Assembly (NCBI RefSeq): GCF_002095385.1
Contig: NZ_MIPP01000005.1
Span: forward strand, 1 to 64,000
From: Pantoea eucrina
Lineage (GTDB): Bacteria > Pseudomonadota > Gammaproteobacteria > Enterobacterales > Enterobacteriaceae
DNA length: 64,000 nucleotides
Direction of reading: 5' to 3'
Shown here one piece after another: positions 47,155-56,421 of this stretch (position 1 is its first letter; the number at the start of each line of letters is the position of its first letter). The notes under the pieces are model-generated. The model made no database searches. It was not told the origin of the DNA and saw only the letters and a list, made by a program, of their open reading frames with translations. Position numbers and translations under genes: made by a program.

Positions 47155-48105
47155 TTAATTAATGTTACGCCAGGCACCGATAGCCGGATCGGCGAGATCC
47201 GCATGCAGGGTGTCAATTAGTAACACTGTCACTTTTTGCTGTGGCATAAACTGCGGCGACCAGATGCCGCGTAAACGATCGACCTGCGTTTTCACCGTGC
47301 TGCTGTCACTGCCAGCTTTTTTATCCATCTGAATCAGCAGGGTACCGCCAAAGCGCCAGACATGCTCCCGCGCATCAAACGGCAACACCAGCCAGCTCCC
47401 GGCAGCGTCCGGCCGGGTCACAATCATTCGCTGTTTATTGACTGCGACAATTTCCAGCGGTTTGCTGCCGGTCGCGAGGCTGGCGACCGGATACCCCTGA
47501 TAAAAGGTCACCGGCAGCGTTGCAGGTTCACCTTTACTCAGCAGCGTTATGCTGGCTGCGCCTTCCAGCCAGCCTTCCGTTGAGCAGCGCTGCGCCGGCG
47601 CATCAGGAATAAACAGCGAAGCACCTTTGTCGTCCCACCAGGTGCGGAAATGACAGCCGCCCGGCAGCGCAAAGTGCTGCAGCGGCGTGTTGTCCGCCGG
47701 ACGGGAGAGATCCAGCGGTGCGGCGGTGGTGGCGCTGGCGCTGGCGGTTGCATCATTCAGGATAATCGGGCGCCAGTTCTGCAGTTTTGCTGCGCTGCCG
47801 TTAGCCAGCACGCTGCCTTCTTTGGTCATCATCTGCCACGGCAGCTCGTCAAGGCTGCCGCACTGGTTCGCCAGCAGCGTGCCTACCCGGGGCAGGAAGC
47901 TGGTGAGAATGCGCGTGTCGCTGCTTTTACCGGAGACAATACGTAACGGCAGCGTCTCTTTGCACCAGTCGTCGGGCGCTTTACTGGCAACATTGTCGAT
48001 CCAGACCTCGAGCGCCAGGCTGGGCGAATAGACCACACGATAATCTTCTGCCTGTGCATTCTGGGCCAGCAGCAGGGCGGCAATGCCCGACAACCACACT
48101 TTCAT
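47155..48105 (-). CDS. Periplasmic protein of unknown function in the T6SS-like operon
   Basis: 316 residues with a signal peptide (MKVWLSGIAALLLAQNAQA, cleavage before EDYRV). The mature protein has five cysteines (DDWCKE, NQCGSL, GGCHFRT and QRCSTE are visible) and looks beta-rich. A VRxRLRG-like segment (VDRLRGIWSPQFMPQQKVTVLLID) lies near the end. The position between the PP2C and kinase genes suggests a periplasmic sensor or input for the phosphorylation pathway, comparable in place to TagQRST; there is no sequence support for that role. I do not recognise the family. Confidence 0.75.
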   Translation of the reverse strand: MKVWLSGIAALLLAQNAQAEDYRVVYSPSLALEVWIDNVASKAPDDWCKETLPLRIVSGKSSDTRILTSFLPRVGTLLANQCGSLDELPWQMMTKEGSVLANGSAAKLQNWRPIILNDATASASATTAAPLDLSRPADNTPLQHFALPGGCHFRTWWDDKGASLFIPDAPAQRCSTEGWLEGAASITLLSKGEPATLPVTFYQGYPVASLATGSKPLEIVAVNKQRMIVTRPDAAGSWLVLPFDAREHVWRFGGTLLIQMDKKAGSDSSTVKTQVDRLRGIWSPQFMPQQKVTVLLIDTLHADLADPAIGAWRNIN

Positions 48106-48120
48106 AGGGATCCTTGCAAA

Positions 48121-48897
48121 TCAATAGTGAGGCGGCACAAAGCGCGCCGCATCAGCCTGAGAATAGAGCAGCGTGGCATCCTGCGGTTCGCCAATCCAGA
48201 TTGCCAGCGCGCTCAGGTTGTCCCGCTTGTCGCTGCGATTGACCGCCTGTTCCATCAGCGTCAGCCACTCTTCACAGGCGTTAACCATGCGTAACGCCTG
48301 TTCCATCTCCTGCGTGGTCAGGTTGAGCCAGAAGCCATCCGTGCAGACCAGAAACGCATCGCCGTCCTGGAGGTCAATCGCGCTGCTGAAGGTCACCGGG
48401 CGTACCGGCTCAGTGCCGAGGGCATTATAAAGTAAATTACTGTTAATGCCGGAATTTTCATAGCCTGCCTCTTGCAGATGTTGGGCCAGACTATGGTCCC
48501 GGGTTACCTCACATAGCGTACCATGACGAAAGTGATAAACCCGGCTATCACCGGCGTGCGCCCACCATGCACGCTGTTTTTCACGGTCAATAAACAGAGC
48601 CGCGAGCGTGGTGCTCATGCGGGAAAATTTCGGATTCTTCCCCTGCTCAGCCGCCAGCGTTTGCTGACAAAGAGTGATAGCCGCCTGGGTAGTGGCAGGC
48701 GTAAAGCTGCGGCTGTTTTGCACCGCGCTGAGGAGCGTATCGCGCACCAGCTGCGCTGCGTAGTCGCCACCGGGTAATCCGGCTACGCCATCACACACCA
48801 GAAAGCAGGCGCGCTCGTCGTCGAGTTGCGCACCGGTGCGATCCTGATTTTCGTCACGCCGGCCCTGCTGACAGCGGCTGGCAAACATCATTTTCAT
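48121..48897 (-). CDS. PP2C-type Ser/Thr phosphatase (PppA/Stp1 type)
   Basis: 258-residue metal-dependent phosphatase. Conserved motifs are RDENQDR, CDGVAGLPGGDYAA (metal aspartate), WWAHAGDSRVY, LVCTDGFW and RDNLSALAI. In T6SS-linked signalling PppA removes the phosphates added by PpkA. The gene overlaps the FHA gene by 4 bp, so kinase substrate and phosphatase are made together. Confidence 0.93.
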   Translation of the reverse strand: MKMMFASRCQQGRRDENQDRTGAQLDDERACFLVCDGVAGLPGGDYAAQLVRDTLLSAVQNSRSFTPATTQAAITLCQQTLAAEQGKNPKFSRMSTTLAALFIDREKQRAWWAHAGDSRVYHFRHGTLCEVTRDHSLAQHLQEAGYENSGINSNLLYNALGTEPVRPVTFSSAIDLQDGDAFLVCTDGFWLNLTTQEMEQALRMVNACEEWLTLMEQAVNRSDKRDNLSALAIWIGEPQDATLLYSQADAARFVPPHY

Positions 48898-50024
48898 GTC
48901 TCATCCGTCCGCGTCTGTGAATCTTTATACTGATTAACTTCCATGTCATACGCGTTGAGAAACGCTTCGCCAAACAGCGTATGGAAGTCATCTTCAATCT
49001 CGCCGGCAGTGCGCTGATAGTGTCGCGTAAAGGCGTCCCACAGGGCGGCCTTGCGCCCGCTGCTGAAGGCGATTTTAGGCAGAGCGCCATCCTCGCGCGC
49101 GCGATCTTCCAGCCGCTGCGGATTAAACGATTGCAACATGGCAGCAATGATCGCCCGGATACCGGCGATCATGCCCAGCTGATGCGCCTGCAAATCTACC
49201 AGCGCATCGCGCACTGCGGCTTCAGGCGGCATAAAACCCGGCATCTGGCTCTGATACATCTGCATCAGCACGGTTTTGCCGGAAGGCAGGATCTTAAACG
49301 GATTGTTGGCTTCGTTCAGAATCATGGTCATATCCGCTTTCACGCCGCGCTTAAGAATTGAACGCGAGGAGAGCAGGGCAACGGTTCCCTGAGAAAACAG
49401 GCTGAGCATACGACCGGTAACGCGCATCTGCTCTTCACCGAGCGATGTCTGATGACCATTATTGAGTCCCATTCCCTCCAGCAGAGCGGCGATAAGCTTC
49501 TCCTCGCCGGCTTCTGCAGGCAGGCGGGTTTGCGGTGCGCTGTCTCGGGCGGGATCGATGGCCAGCCGCGGATCGGGCCGCCGCTCCTGACGTACCGGGG
49601 CAGGGGGTCCCGGCATCAGCTCAGCACTCAGGACGGCCTCCTGCTGCATGCCAAGTGGATCGCTGGCGTCCTCGCTAAAAAACGACAGCGGATCGTCCTG
49701 TAGCGCAGGCTGATGCGCAGGATCGGTAATTTCCAGCATATATTGACCAATCTGCAGCCGATCGCCATGCTGCAGCAGGGCCTGGGCACCCCGCTGCACC
49801 ACCTGACCATTGAGCTCAATCGCCGTCACGCTGCCCTGTGCGGTCAGACGGCATTCCCCTTCGGCAGAGAGATGGACAAGCGCCTGCAGGCGTGAGATGG
49901 CGCGCGTCTCATCAGGCAGGATCAGATCGTTATCCTGACTGCGGCCAATGGTGCCGCCAGGCGGCATAAAGGTGACGCTTCTGGCGGGCACATCCGTATC
50001 GCACTGCACAAAGGTAAATTGCAT
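48894..50024 (-). CDS. FHA-domain T6SS-associated protein (TagH/ImpI type)
   Basis: 376 residues: an FHA domain (about 1-100, with GGTIGRSQDNDLILPDETRAISRLQALV) that should bind phosphothreonine, a Pro-rich linker, and a C-terminal ImpI/VasC-type domain (about 175-376, including GEEQMRVTGRMLSLFSQGTVALLSSRSILKRGVKADMTMI). FHA proteins are the usual substrates of PpkA and connect the phosphorylation state to assembly of the T6SS membrane complex. It follows TagF by 33 bp. Confidence 0.92.
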   Translation of the reverse strand: MQFTFVQCDTDVPARSVTFMPPGGTIGRSQDNDLILPDETRAISRLQALVHLSAEGECRLTAQGSVTAIELNGQVVQRGAQALLQHGDRLQIGQYMLEITDPAHQPALQDDPLSFFSEDASDPLGMQQEAVLSAELMPGPPAPVRQERRPDPRLAIDPARDSAPQTRLPAEAGEEKLIAALLEGMGLNNGHQTSLGEEQMRVTGRMLSLFSQGTVALLSSRSILKRGVKADMTMILNEANNPFKILPSGKTVLMQMYQSQMPGFMPPEAAVRDALVDLQAHQLGMIAGIRAIIAAMLQSFNPQRLEDRAREDGALPKIAFSSGRKAALWDAFTRHYQRTAGEIEDDFHTLFGEAFLNAYDMEVNQYKDSQTRTDET

Positions 50025-50057
50025 GAGTCATCCCGTTAACAAGGCAAACGTGCCGGC

Positions 50058-50756
50058 TTATTCAAACATGGGTGGATAGAGGCCATTACGTCCCGGCTGC
50101 GCACCCGCCGCCGGGTTAAATAACAGTGAAAAAAGCTCTGCGGTCAGCGGGCCGCTGTGTTTATGGGTGGCGTGGGCAAAGCCGTCACTGCGATTACTCC
50201 ACCAGTAGCTGATATGCTGCTGCGGTTCAAACCGTTCTGCCACTTCCTGCCAGCTCAGGGTGCAGGGAAGATCCGCAAAACCGATGACATCCATAATATC
50301 GCTGCGCTGATTGCCGGGCACCAGCAGGGGTGAGAGCTGCTGCATCTCTGCTTCCAGGCTCTCCGGCAGGGTGCGCTCGCGCACCGCTGACCAGAGCAGC
50401 CCGCCCAGTTCGCGAAACCAGTCGCCGGAGATAGTCAGCTGCGCCGGGTGCCACTCATTCAGCGTAAAGGTGCGCAGGGCCAGCAGCGGCCAGGCGCGTC
50501 CTACGCGATCGCACGAGGGCAGCAGGCAGCCCATCTGCACCTGCTGACGCAGCGGCGACAGCGGCAGAACAAAGTTCCACACCGGCGCGCGCAAAAAGAG
50601 CTGCGTGCTGGCGTGCTGCTGCTGATGCCAGTGGGTGAGTCCCTGCTGAAACCAGTGACTCCAGGGGGAGACCGTAGCCTCGCTCAGGCGCTGCCGCAAA
50701 AAATCGCCGGTAGCGGGGAGTTTGCCATACCAGCCCGGCACGCTGTGGTTCGCCAT
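50058..50756 (-). CDS. tagF: T6SS-associated protein TagF (ImpM/SciT family)
   Basis: 232 residues from ATG 50756. The N-terminus VPGWYGKLPATGDFLRQRL and the FRELGGLLWSAV segment are typical of TagF, known in P. aeruginosa as a post-translational repressor of T6SS that works alongside the kinase pathway. A GTG 21 bp upstream could also start it, but would overlap tssM. It lies 13 bp after tssM. Confidence 0.9.
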   Translation of the reverse strand: MANHSVPGWYGKLPATGDFLRQRLSEATVSPWSHWFQQGLTHWHQQQHASTQLFLRAPVWNFVLPLSPLRQQVQMGCLLPSCDRVGRAWPLLALRTFTLNEWHPAQLTISGDWFRELGGLLWSAVRERTLPESLEAEMQQLSPLLVPGNQRSDIMDVIGFADLPCTLSWQEVAERFEPQQHISYWWSNRSDGFAHATHKHSGPLTAELFSLLFNPAAGAQPGRNGLYPPMFE

Positions 50757-50769
50757 GTTTACCTCACCG

Positions 50770-52884
50770 TCACTCACTATAGCGGGTCAGCTGTCCGGCA
50801 GAGGCCTCTGGCGCGGTCGCCAGCACGCTGCTCTCCTGACCCGCCCGTTTCAGGTTTTCTGCAAGCTTGCGCATCATCAGCGCGTTATCACGTGCATAGG
50901 GTGAAGATTGTATCTGCTGATCGAGCAGCTGACTGAGATGCCAGTCGAGCTGCTGCAGATCGCGCACGCTGACATCGGCCGGCAGCGTGCGCTGCAGATT
51001 TTCGATCAGCCAGCTGCGCAGAAACGTGCCGTCGTAATTTCGCGGCTGATAAAGCATCTGATAGGCGCGCAGCGCGTTGCGGCTGTAAGCGTTATCGGTG
51101 CCAGGATCGTCGCGCAGCAAATGCGTGATCTGCTGCGCCACCCGCGGCAGCAGCAGAGACTTAAGCGCATTTTGATAAAGCACCCAGGCCGCGTCGCTGA
51201 CCTGTGTGCCGCGATAGAGTCCGGCGCGCATAGTAAGCGGCGGATTATCCAGCGAAAAGCGCTCGGACAGCGGCAGCTTAACCAGGTTATTTAAAAAGGG
51301 TAGCAGATCAAAAATATTATCGACGGGCTGATGTGTGACCTGCTGACTCTGCTGCGTCAGGGGCGCAATACGGCTCGCCACCTGATCAAGATAGCGCTGG
51401 TTTTGCACATAGCTGGTAAGCCATAAGCCGCACAGCAGGATCAGCGCACCCGCCAGCGCGCCATAGCCGATCCAGTGCAGCAGACGGTTGCGGTATTCCC
51501 AGTGGCGGTTGCTGCCGGCAAGGCCGCTTTCGCGAAACACCAGTTCGCTGAGCAGATCGCGGATAAAGTAGCTCTGGCCTTTATTGCCTGGAATAGGATT
51601 ACTGCGGTTAACGCTGTCCCAGGCTGCCAGGGTGTGGTCACCGCTCTGCGGCAGCTGCAGCTTGCGATTAAGGGCGCCCATAATGCGGTCAAACGGCAGG
51701 CCTTCCTGGGTCCCGCTGGTAAAAAACAGCCCGCGGGCAGACCAGGCAATATCCTCCTCATGACGGGAGAAGATCACGTCAAGATACTCATTAAGCAGCG
51801 GGCGCAGGGAACCAAACTCCTGCGGAAAGAGAAAGCTGTCAGCGCGCTGCATCAGATCGCGGTCGGCCGCCATGCGCTCCGACAGCTGCTGCTTAAGCTG
51901 CTGCTCAAGCCGCTGAAAACGTGCCGTAAAACTGCTCTGCCACTCGTCTTTGTGAGGTTTGCCCGGCTCCCAGGGAAAGGTAAATCCCCAGATGGCATCC
52001 CGCTGCGGCTTGCTGAGGCCCGCATGAAAGCTCAGAAATCCCTTCAGCAGATCCGTTTTGGTTACCATGATATAGACCGGAAAATGGATACCGGTTTGCT
52101 GATGCAGCTCAGCCATACGGCAGCGCAGCGCCGTGGCCTGCGCATGCCGCGCCTCTGCGGTGTCGGTCAGCAGGTCGGCCACGCTGATGGTGAGGATCAC
52201 GCCATTAATTGGCTGACGCGTGCGGTAGCGCTTGAGCAGGTTGATAAAGCTCTGCCACTCGGCGCTGTCGCGCGCGCGCTGGCTCTCCTGCAGCGCATAG
52301 CGCCCGGCGGTGTCGATCAGCACGGCGCTGTCGGTAAACCACCAGTCGCAGTGACGGGTGCCGCCTACGCCACGCACTGCGCTATTGCCGTGCGTATCCG
52401 TAAGGGGAAAAGAGAGGCCGGCGTTCAGCAGCGCGGTGGTTTTGCCCGCGCCCGGTGCGCCGACAATCAGATACCACGGAAGCTCATAAAGATAGTGACT
52501 CTGAAAACGCGCCAGCCAGCTTTTTTGATGATGGCGACCAAACTGCGTGCGTTTCAGACGCAGCGCGGCTTCGCTAAAGCGCTGTGCCAGCACCTGTTCG
52601 GTGGAGTGACGATCGGAGAGCTCTTCCTGACTCATGCTCTGGAGACGATTCAGCAGCTTGCTATTGAACCAGCCGCGCCATATTGCCGGAATAAGCTGAA
52701 ACAGCGTCCAGCAAAAAAAGAGCAGGGCCACGGCCAGCTGCCGGGAGAAAACCGGCTCCAGCGGTCGGGTCTCACCCCATACCCAGAGCGGGCCAAGCAT
52801 CCACACCAGGCAGCTGAGGGCGGTAACACCAATCAGACTCCAGAGCAGGCGATGAGTCAGCAGGTGACGAACAGATGTGCGCAT
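50770..52884 (-). CDS. tssM: TssM/IcmF-like T6SS membrane protein, C-terminally shortened
   Basis: 704 residues; full TssM proteins are usually about 1100 or more. Two N-terminal helices (about 13-33 and 48-67), a cytoplasmic domain with Walker A VGAPGAGKTT (about 141-150) and FTDSAVLIDTAGRY, and a third helix (about 470-490) are present. Only about 210 residues follow it, ending GQLTRYSE, so the large periplasmic domain that binds TssJ and forms the channel is missing. TagF begins 13 bp later, so the missing part is deleted, not in another frame. Confidence 0.92.
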   Translation of the reverse strand: MRTSVRHLLTHRLLWSLIGVTALSCLVWMLGPLWVWGETRPLEPVFSRQLAVALLFFCWTLFQLIPAIWRGWFNSKLLNRLQSMSQEELSDRHSTEQVLAQRFSEAALRLKRTQFGRHHQKSWLARFQSHYLYELPWYLIVGAPGAGKTTALLNAGLSFPLTDTHGNSAVRGVGGTRHCDWWFTDSAVLIDTAGRYALQESQRARDSAEWQSFINLLKRYRTRQPINGVILTISVADLLTDTAEARHAQATALRCRMAELHQQTGIHFPVYIMVTKTDLLKGFLSFHAGLSKPQRDAIWGFTFPWEPGKPHKDEWQSSFTARFQRLEQQLKQQLSERMAADRDLMQRADSFLFPQEFGSLRPLLNEYLDVIFSRHEEDIAWSARGLFFTSGTQEGLPFDRIMGALNRKLQLPQSGDHTLAAWDSVNRSNPIPGNKGQSYFIRDLLSELVFRESGLAGSNRHWEYRNRLLHWIGYGALAGALILLCGLWLTSYVQNQRYLDQVASRIAPLTQQSQQVTHQPVDNIFDLLPFLNNLVKLPLSERFSLDNPPLTMRAGLYRGTQVSDAAWVLYQNALKSLLLPRVAQQITHLLRDDPGTDNAYSRNALRAYQMLYQPRNYDGTFLRSWLIENLQRTLPADVSVRDLQQLDWHLSQLLDQQIQSSPYARDNALMMRKLAENLKRAGQESSVLATAPEASAGQLTRYSE

Positions 52885-54098
52885 CAGCGTTGGCCCTCCG
52901 GGGTAACCGCTGCTTCCGGCGCAGCGAAGAGTGTGATCTCAACCCGGCGGTTGCGGGCGCGGTTTTCATTGCTGTCGTTAGGCAGCAGCGGATTACTGTC
53001 GCCGCGCCCCTCAGCTTTAACGCTCTGCCCCGACGCCAGCTGCGTCGTCAGCAGCTGCGTAATAGCGCGCGCGCGGGCCAGTGAAAATTCATAGCTGGAG
53101 GCGAAACGGCCATCGACGGCGCGGTTATCGGTATAGACCGAGACCAGAACGGTTCCTTTAACGCTTTTCATAGCGCTGGCGACGTGCGCCAGCAGCGCGC
53201 GGCCGACCGGGTTTACAACGGTGCCGTCCGGAACAAAAAGTTTATCGGCGGGAATAATGACTTTGCTGCCAAACGCGCCATCGCTGACTTCCAGCTGACC
53301 GGCGGCAATCACATCATTCAGACGCTGGCGCAGATCGAGCAGCGCCTGCGGTGAAGCGGGGCGTCGTCCGGGCATGATCTGCGGCAGGGGAGTCTGATAG
53401 ATATCGCGCAGCAGCGGTTCAGCCGCATTGCCGAGCCGCCAGTTCAGCATGCTGTAGACCATGCAGGCGATAAGCGCTGCCACGGTGGCACAGGCCCAGA
53501 GCGGGACCATCGGCCGCGTCAGGCTGTTCACTAACGGATGCACCTCGACCAGCGGCGTTGCGGTGCTACTCTCTGCAGCGCGCGCGTCGTGGATCAGCTG
53601 CGCCAGACGTTTACGGATCCCTTCACACTGTGTGCGGCCGCTTTCGCTGCCGCGGTAGCGACCTTCATATCCCAGCAGCAGACAGTAATGGATGACTTCA
53701 AGCAGCCACAGATGCTGCTGCGGGCTTTGTGAAACGCGGGAGAGAAGCTGAAAGAATTTTTCACCCCCCCAGCTCTCATTGTGAAAACTCACCAGCATGC
53801 CGTTGCCTGACCAGACGCCGCGCGTCCCCCACGGCGTCTGTGCCGCCGCCTCATCCAGCACGCTGCAAAGACAGTAGCGTGCGCCGATAATCATCTCAAA
53901 CGGCAGGCCAGCCTGCTTGCAGCGCTGTTCAAACAGCCGGATTTCATCAATCAGCAGCTGGCGCAACCCGGCCGGATCGTCATGCGTGGCAGCCTGCCGG
54001 ATGCGGACAACAGCATTCAGCACCGGGGCGGCGGCGTTCAGCAAAAGGTTATCGTTGCCCGCGCTGATATCCTCGCGGGCAATGGGATCCTGCATCAT
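52884..54098 (-). CDS. tssL: TssL with C-terminal OmpA-like peptidoglycan-binding domain
   Basis: 404 residues. The DotU/TssL cytoplasmic domain (about 10-190; CSVLDEAAAQTPWG, SWGGEKFFQLLSRV, CLLLGYEGRYRG) is followed by one transmembrane helix (PLWACATVAALIACMVYSML, about 200-220). The periplasmic OmpA-family domain has TDNRAVDGRFASSYEFSLARARAI and EGRGDSNPLLPNDSNENRARNRRVEI. This evolved TssL would anchor the complex to peptidoglycan. It overlaps tssM by 1 bp. Confidence 0.95.
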   Translation of the reverse strand: MMQDPIAREDISAGNDNLLLNAAAPVLNAVVRIRQAATHDDPAGLRQLLIDEIRLFEQRCKQAGLPFEMIIGARYCLCSVLDEAAAQTPWGTRGVWSGNGMLVSFHNESWGGEKFFQLLSRVSQSPQQHLWLLEVIHYCLLLGYEGRYRGSESGRTQCEGIRKRLAQLIHDARAAESSTATPLVEVHPLVNSLTRPMVPLWACATVAALIACMVYSMLNWRLGNAAEPLLRDIYQTPLPQIMPGRRPASPQALLDLRQRLNDVIAAGQLEVSDGAFGSKVIIPADKLFVPDGTVVNPVGRALLAHVASAMKSVKGTVLVSVYTDNRAVDGRFASSYEFSLARARAITQLLTTQLASGQSVKAEGRGDSNPLLPNDSNENRARNRRVEITLFAAPEAAVTPEGQR

Positions 54099-54183
54099 TA
54101 ACTCTCGTTTTTCCTGGCGATGACGGCGCTATTTTGCCATAAACTGCGGTATGACTGTCGCCAATATGCGCCAGATTGTTGAC

Positions 54184-54687
54184 TCAATCCAGGATCCAGG
54201 TCGCGGTATCAGTGGTGCGGCACGCCTTACTGGCACCGCCTACTGCCACGCACACCTGTTTAGCACGACGCGGTTTCGGGCGATCGCTGCGCAACGTGGC
54301 GTCATAGCGGCTGGTCTCAACGGCCGCTTTAGGGGGGATATAGCCTATCAGCTGGCCTTCAGGCTCTTCAGCAATCGCCAGCCAGTTATGCTCCACCCGG
54401 CCAAGCACTTCAAAGCGCTGGGCGTTATCAAGGTAGCGCACGACTTTACCGCCGTAGTCAGGGGTGGTCATAACGGAAGCGGCGTAGAGTGCGCGCCAGG
54501 ATGCGTTGACGGGGGTGAACTCTGCCGGTGCGGCAACCGCATAACGATGCGTCAGGGTAACGCCGTTAACCGTACTGGTTACCAGCGTATCCTCTGTCAC
54601 TGCCGGCGGCGGGGTTTTGCACCCGGCCAGCGTCAGGGTCGCCAGCAGCGTAAGCATAAGCGTTTTTTTCACCATCATCCTTATCAT
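54184..54687 (-). CDS. Lipoprotein with SH3-like segment, first gene of the T6SS-like operon
   Basis: 167 residues with lipobox LAGC near residue 23 (LATLTLAGCKTPPP). The part KVVRYLDNAQRFEVLGRVEHNWLAIAEEPEGQLIGYIPPKA resembles a bacterial SH3 domain, a fold often used to bind peptidoglycan. It is not a recognisable TssJ, although it occupies the lipoprotein slot beside TssL and TssM. Several ATG codons lie close together at the 5' end (54687, 54678, 54675), so the exact start is uncertain. Confidence 0.75.
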   Translation of the reverse strand: MIRMMVKKTLMLTLLATLTLAGCKTPPPAVTEDTLVTSTVNGVTLTHRYAVAAPAEFTPVNASWRALYAASVMTTPDYGGKVVRYLDNAQRFEVLGRVEHNWLAIAEEPEGQLIGYIPPKAAVETSRYDATLRSDRPKPRRAKQVCVAVGGASKACRTTDTATWILD

Positions 54688-55266
54688 TCCATCAGATTAA
54701 TTGCAGAGTAACAGTGGGCGTACCCGGCGAGTATGAACATAGTGTGTTGCGAAAAAACCACGAAAAACAGCCAGATCTCTTCAGGACAACGTGCGTCTCA
54801 GTCTACCTAAGACTTTTGAGAATTCAAACTATTGCATCGCGGTAAATTGCGTGTTAGCACCATAACATCACGCCTGAAGCCGCAGAGGAGGTCTGCAGAA
54901 GGCTGCAACAGTTAAGCGACTTTTACGGTTCACCCGGCATCGGGCAGGCCGGGTAGCGAAGAATCTTTTCAGGCAAACGTCTGTCCGGGATAAAGCATTA
55001 TAAAAATTTATTTTTTACAGTGAAATTAATAATGTGATCTCTTTGCAGAAAATTCTCATTTTAAGATTTTCCGCGCCTGTTCAGATCCCCAAAACCCCGA
55101 TCGCGTCACGTCTTTTGTGCGCTGTTTCTGCTGAGAAAACGGACAGGGCACGACAACGATTTTACTTATGACGCAATAAGCAGGTTATTTCGTGGTTTAA
55201 TCCGCGCTTCACTCCCGGGTAAGTTTGTCATCCTGTGCTCAGAATTTCTGCCAGCTGAGGTGTGCT
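54688..55266. other. Divergent intergenic region before flhB
   Basis: About 580 bp between the T6SS-like operon and flhB. It contains a GC-rich hairpin at 54931-54954 (ACCCGGC with GCCGGGT) without a T-run, and an AT-rich block at about 54998-55070. It must hold promoters for both operons. I see no gene and no clear flagellar sigma-28 promoter. Confidence 0.5.
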
Positions 55267-56421
55267 GTGTCTGAAGAGAGTAGCAGCGAGGACAAAACAG
55301 AATCGCCCACCCCCCACCGACTTGAGAAAGCGCGGGAAGAGGGGCAGATCCCGCGATCGCGCGAGCTGACATCGGTGCTGATGCTGCTGACCGGGCTGAT
55401 GATCCTCTGGCTTGGCGGTTCCCACATGGCCACACAGCTTGCCCGTATGGTGGCAACCGGCTTTCGCTTCGATCACGGTATGGTGAACGATGACAAAATT
55501 ATTGTGGCGCATATCGGCAATCTGGTCATGCAGGCAGTGGTGGCGCTGCTGCCGCTGATGGGCGGGCTGGTAATTGTTGCCATGGCGGCCCCGATGGCGC
55601 TGGGCGGCATTCATATCAGCGGTAAGTCGATCAAACTCGATTTTAAGAAGCTCAACCCGCTGCCAGGCATAAAACGCCTCTTTTCCGGCCAGAGCGCGGC
55701 TGAACTGGTGAAGGCGATCCTCAAGGCGGTGCTGGTAGGGGTGGTAGCGGGCTGGTATCTCTGGAGCCACTGGCAGGAGATGCTGCGGCTGATCGCGGAA
55801 TCGCCGGTTAACGCGCTGCACCATGGCCTGAGTATGGTCGCCACCAGCTGCGGGCTGGTGATGCTGGGTCTGTTTCCGATGGTCGGTTTTGATGTGTTCT
55901 GGCAGCTCTACAGCTATTTCAAAAAGCTGCGCATGACGCGTCAGGAGATCCGCGACGAACATAAACAGAATGAGGGCGATCCGCACGTGAAGGGGCGGAT
56001 CCGCCAGGCGATGCGCGCGGCGGCCCGCCGCCGCATGATGGCTGATGTACCGAAAGCTGACGTGATTGTGACGAACCCGACGCACTACTCAGTGGCGCTG
56101 CAGTATCAGGAAGGCAAGATGAATGCGCCAAAAGTGGTGGCGAAAGGCGCAGGTGACATCGCGCTGCGCATCCGTGAAGTGGCAAAAGAGCACCGCGTGC
56201 CGATCCTTGAAGCGCCGCCGCTGGCGCGAGCGCTCTATCGGCATACTGAAATTGGTCAGTTTATCCCCGGTGCGCTGTACGCTGCCGTAGCGGAAGTGCT
56301 GGCCTGGGTCTGGCAGCTGCGGCGCTGGAAGCGCGAAGGCGGCCTGATCCCGACCAAACCTAAGCATCTGCCGGTCCCGGCAGAGATGGACTTTGCAGGA
56401 GAGAACAGAGACGATGGCTAA
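55267..56421 (+). CDS. flhB: Flagellar type III export switch protein FlhB
   Basis: 384 residues from GTG 55267 (VSEESSSEDKTESPTPHRLEKAREEGQIPRS), with GAGG 6 nt upstream. Four hydrophobic helices are followed by the cytoplasmic domain with the self-cleavage site NPTH at 270-273. Cleavage there switches export from rod/hook to filament proteins. A TTG start at 55225 is unlikely. It starts the flhB-flhA-flhE operon; the neighbouring chemotaxis genes of E. coli are absent. Confidence 0.97.
   Translation: MSEESSSEDKTESPTPHRLEKAREEGQIPRSRELTSVLMLLTGLMILWLGGSHMATQLARMVATGFRFDHGMVNDDKIIVAHIGNLVMQAVVALLPLMGGLVIVAMAAPMALGGIHISGKSIKLDFKKLNPLPGIKRLFSGQSAAELVKAILKAVLVGVVAGWYLWSHWQEMLRLIAESPVNALHHGLSMVATSCGLVMLGLFPMVGFDVFWQLYSYFKKLRMTRQEIRDEHKQNEGDPHVKGRIRQAMRAAARRRMMADVPKADVIVTNPTHYSVALQYQEGKMNAPKVVAKGAGDIALRIREVAKEHRVPILEAPPLARALYRHTEIGQFIPGALYAAVAEVLAWVWQLRRWKREGGLIPTKPKHLPVPAEMDFAGENRDDG

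Noticed and set aside
51475-53094. 539-codon plus-strand ORF opposite tssM/tssL
   Set aside because: It is antisense to two clearly recognisable genes, its translation is Gln/Arg/Ala-rich without domain features, and it has no ribosome site. It is a shadow of high-GC coding sequence.
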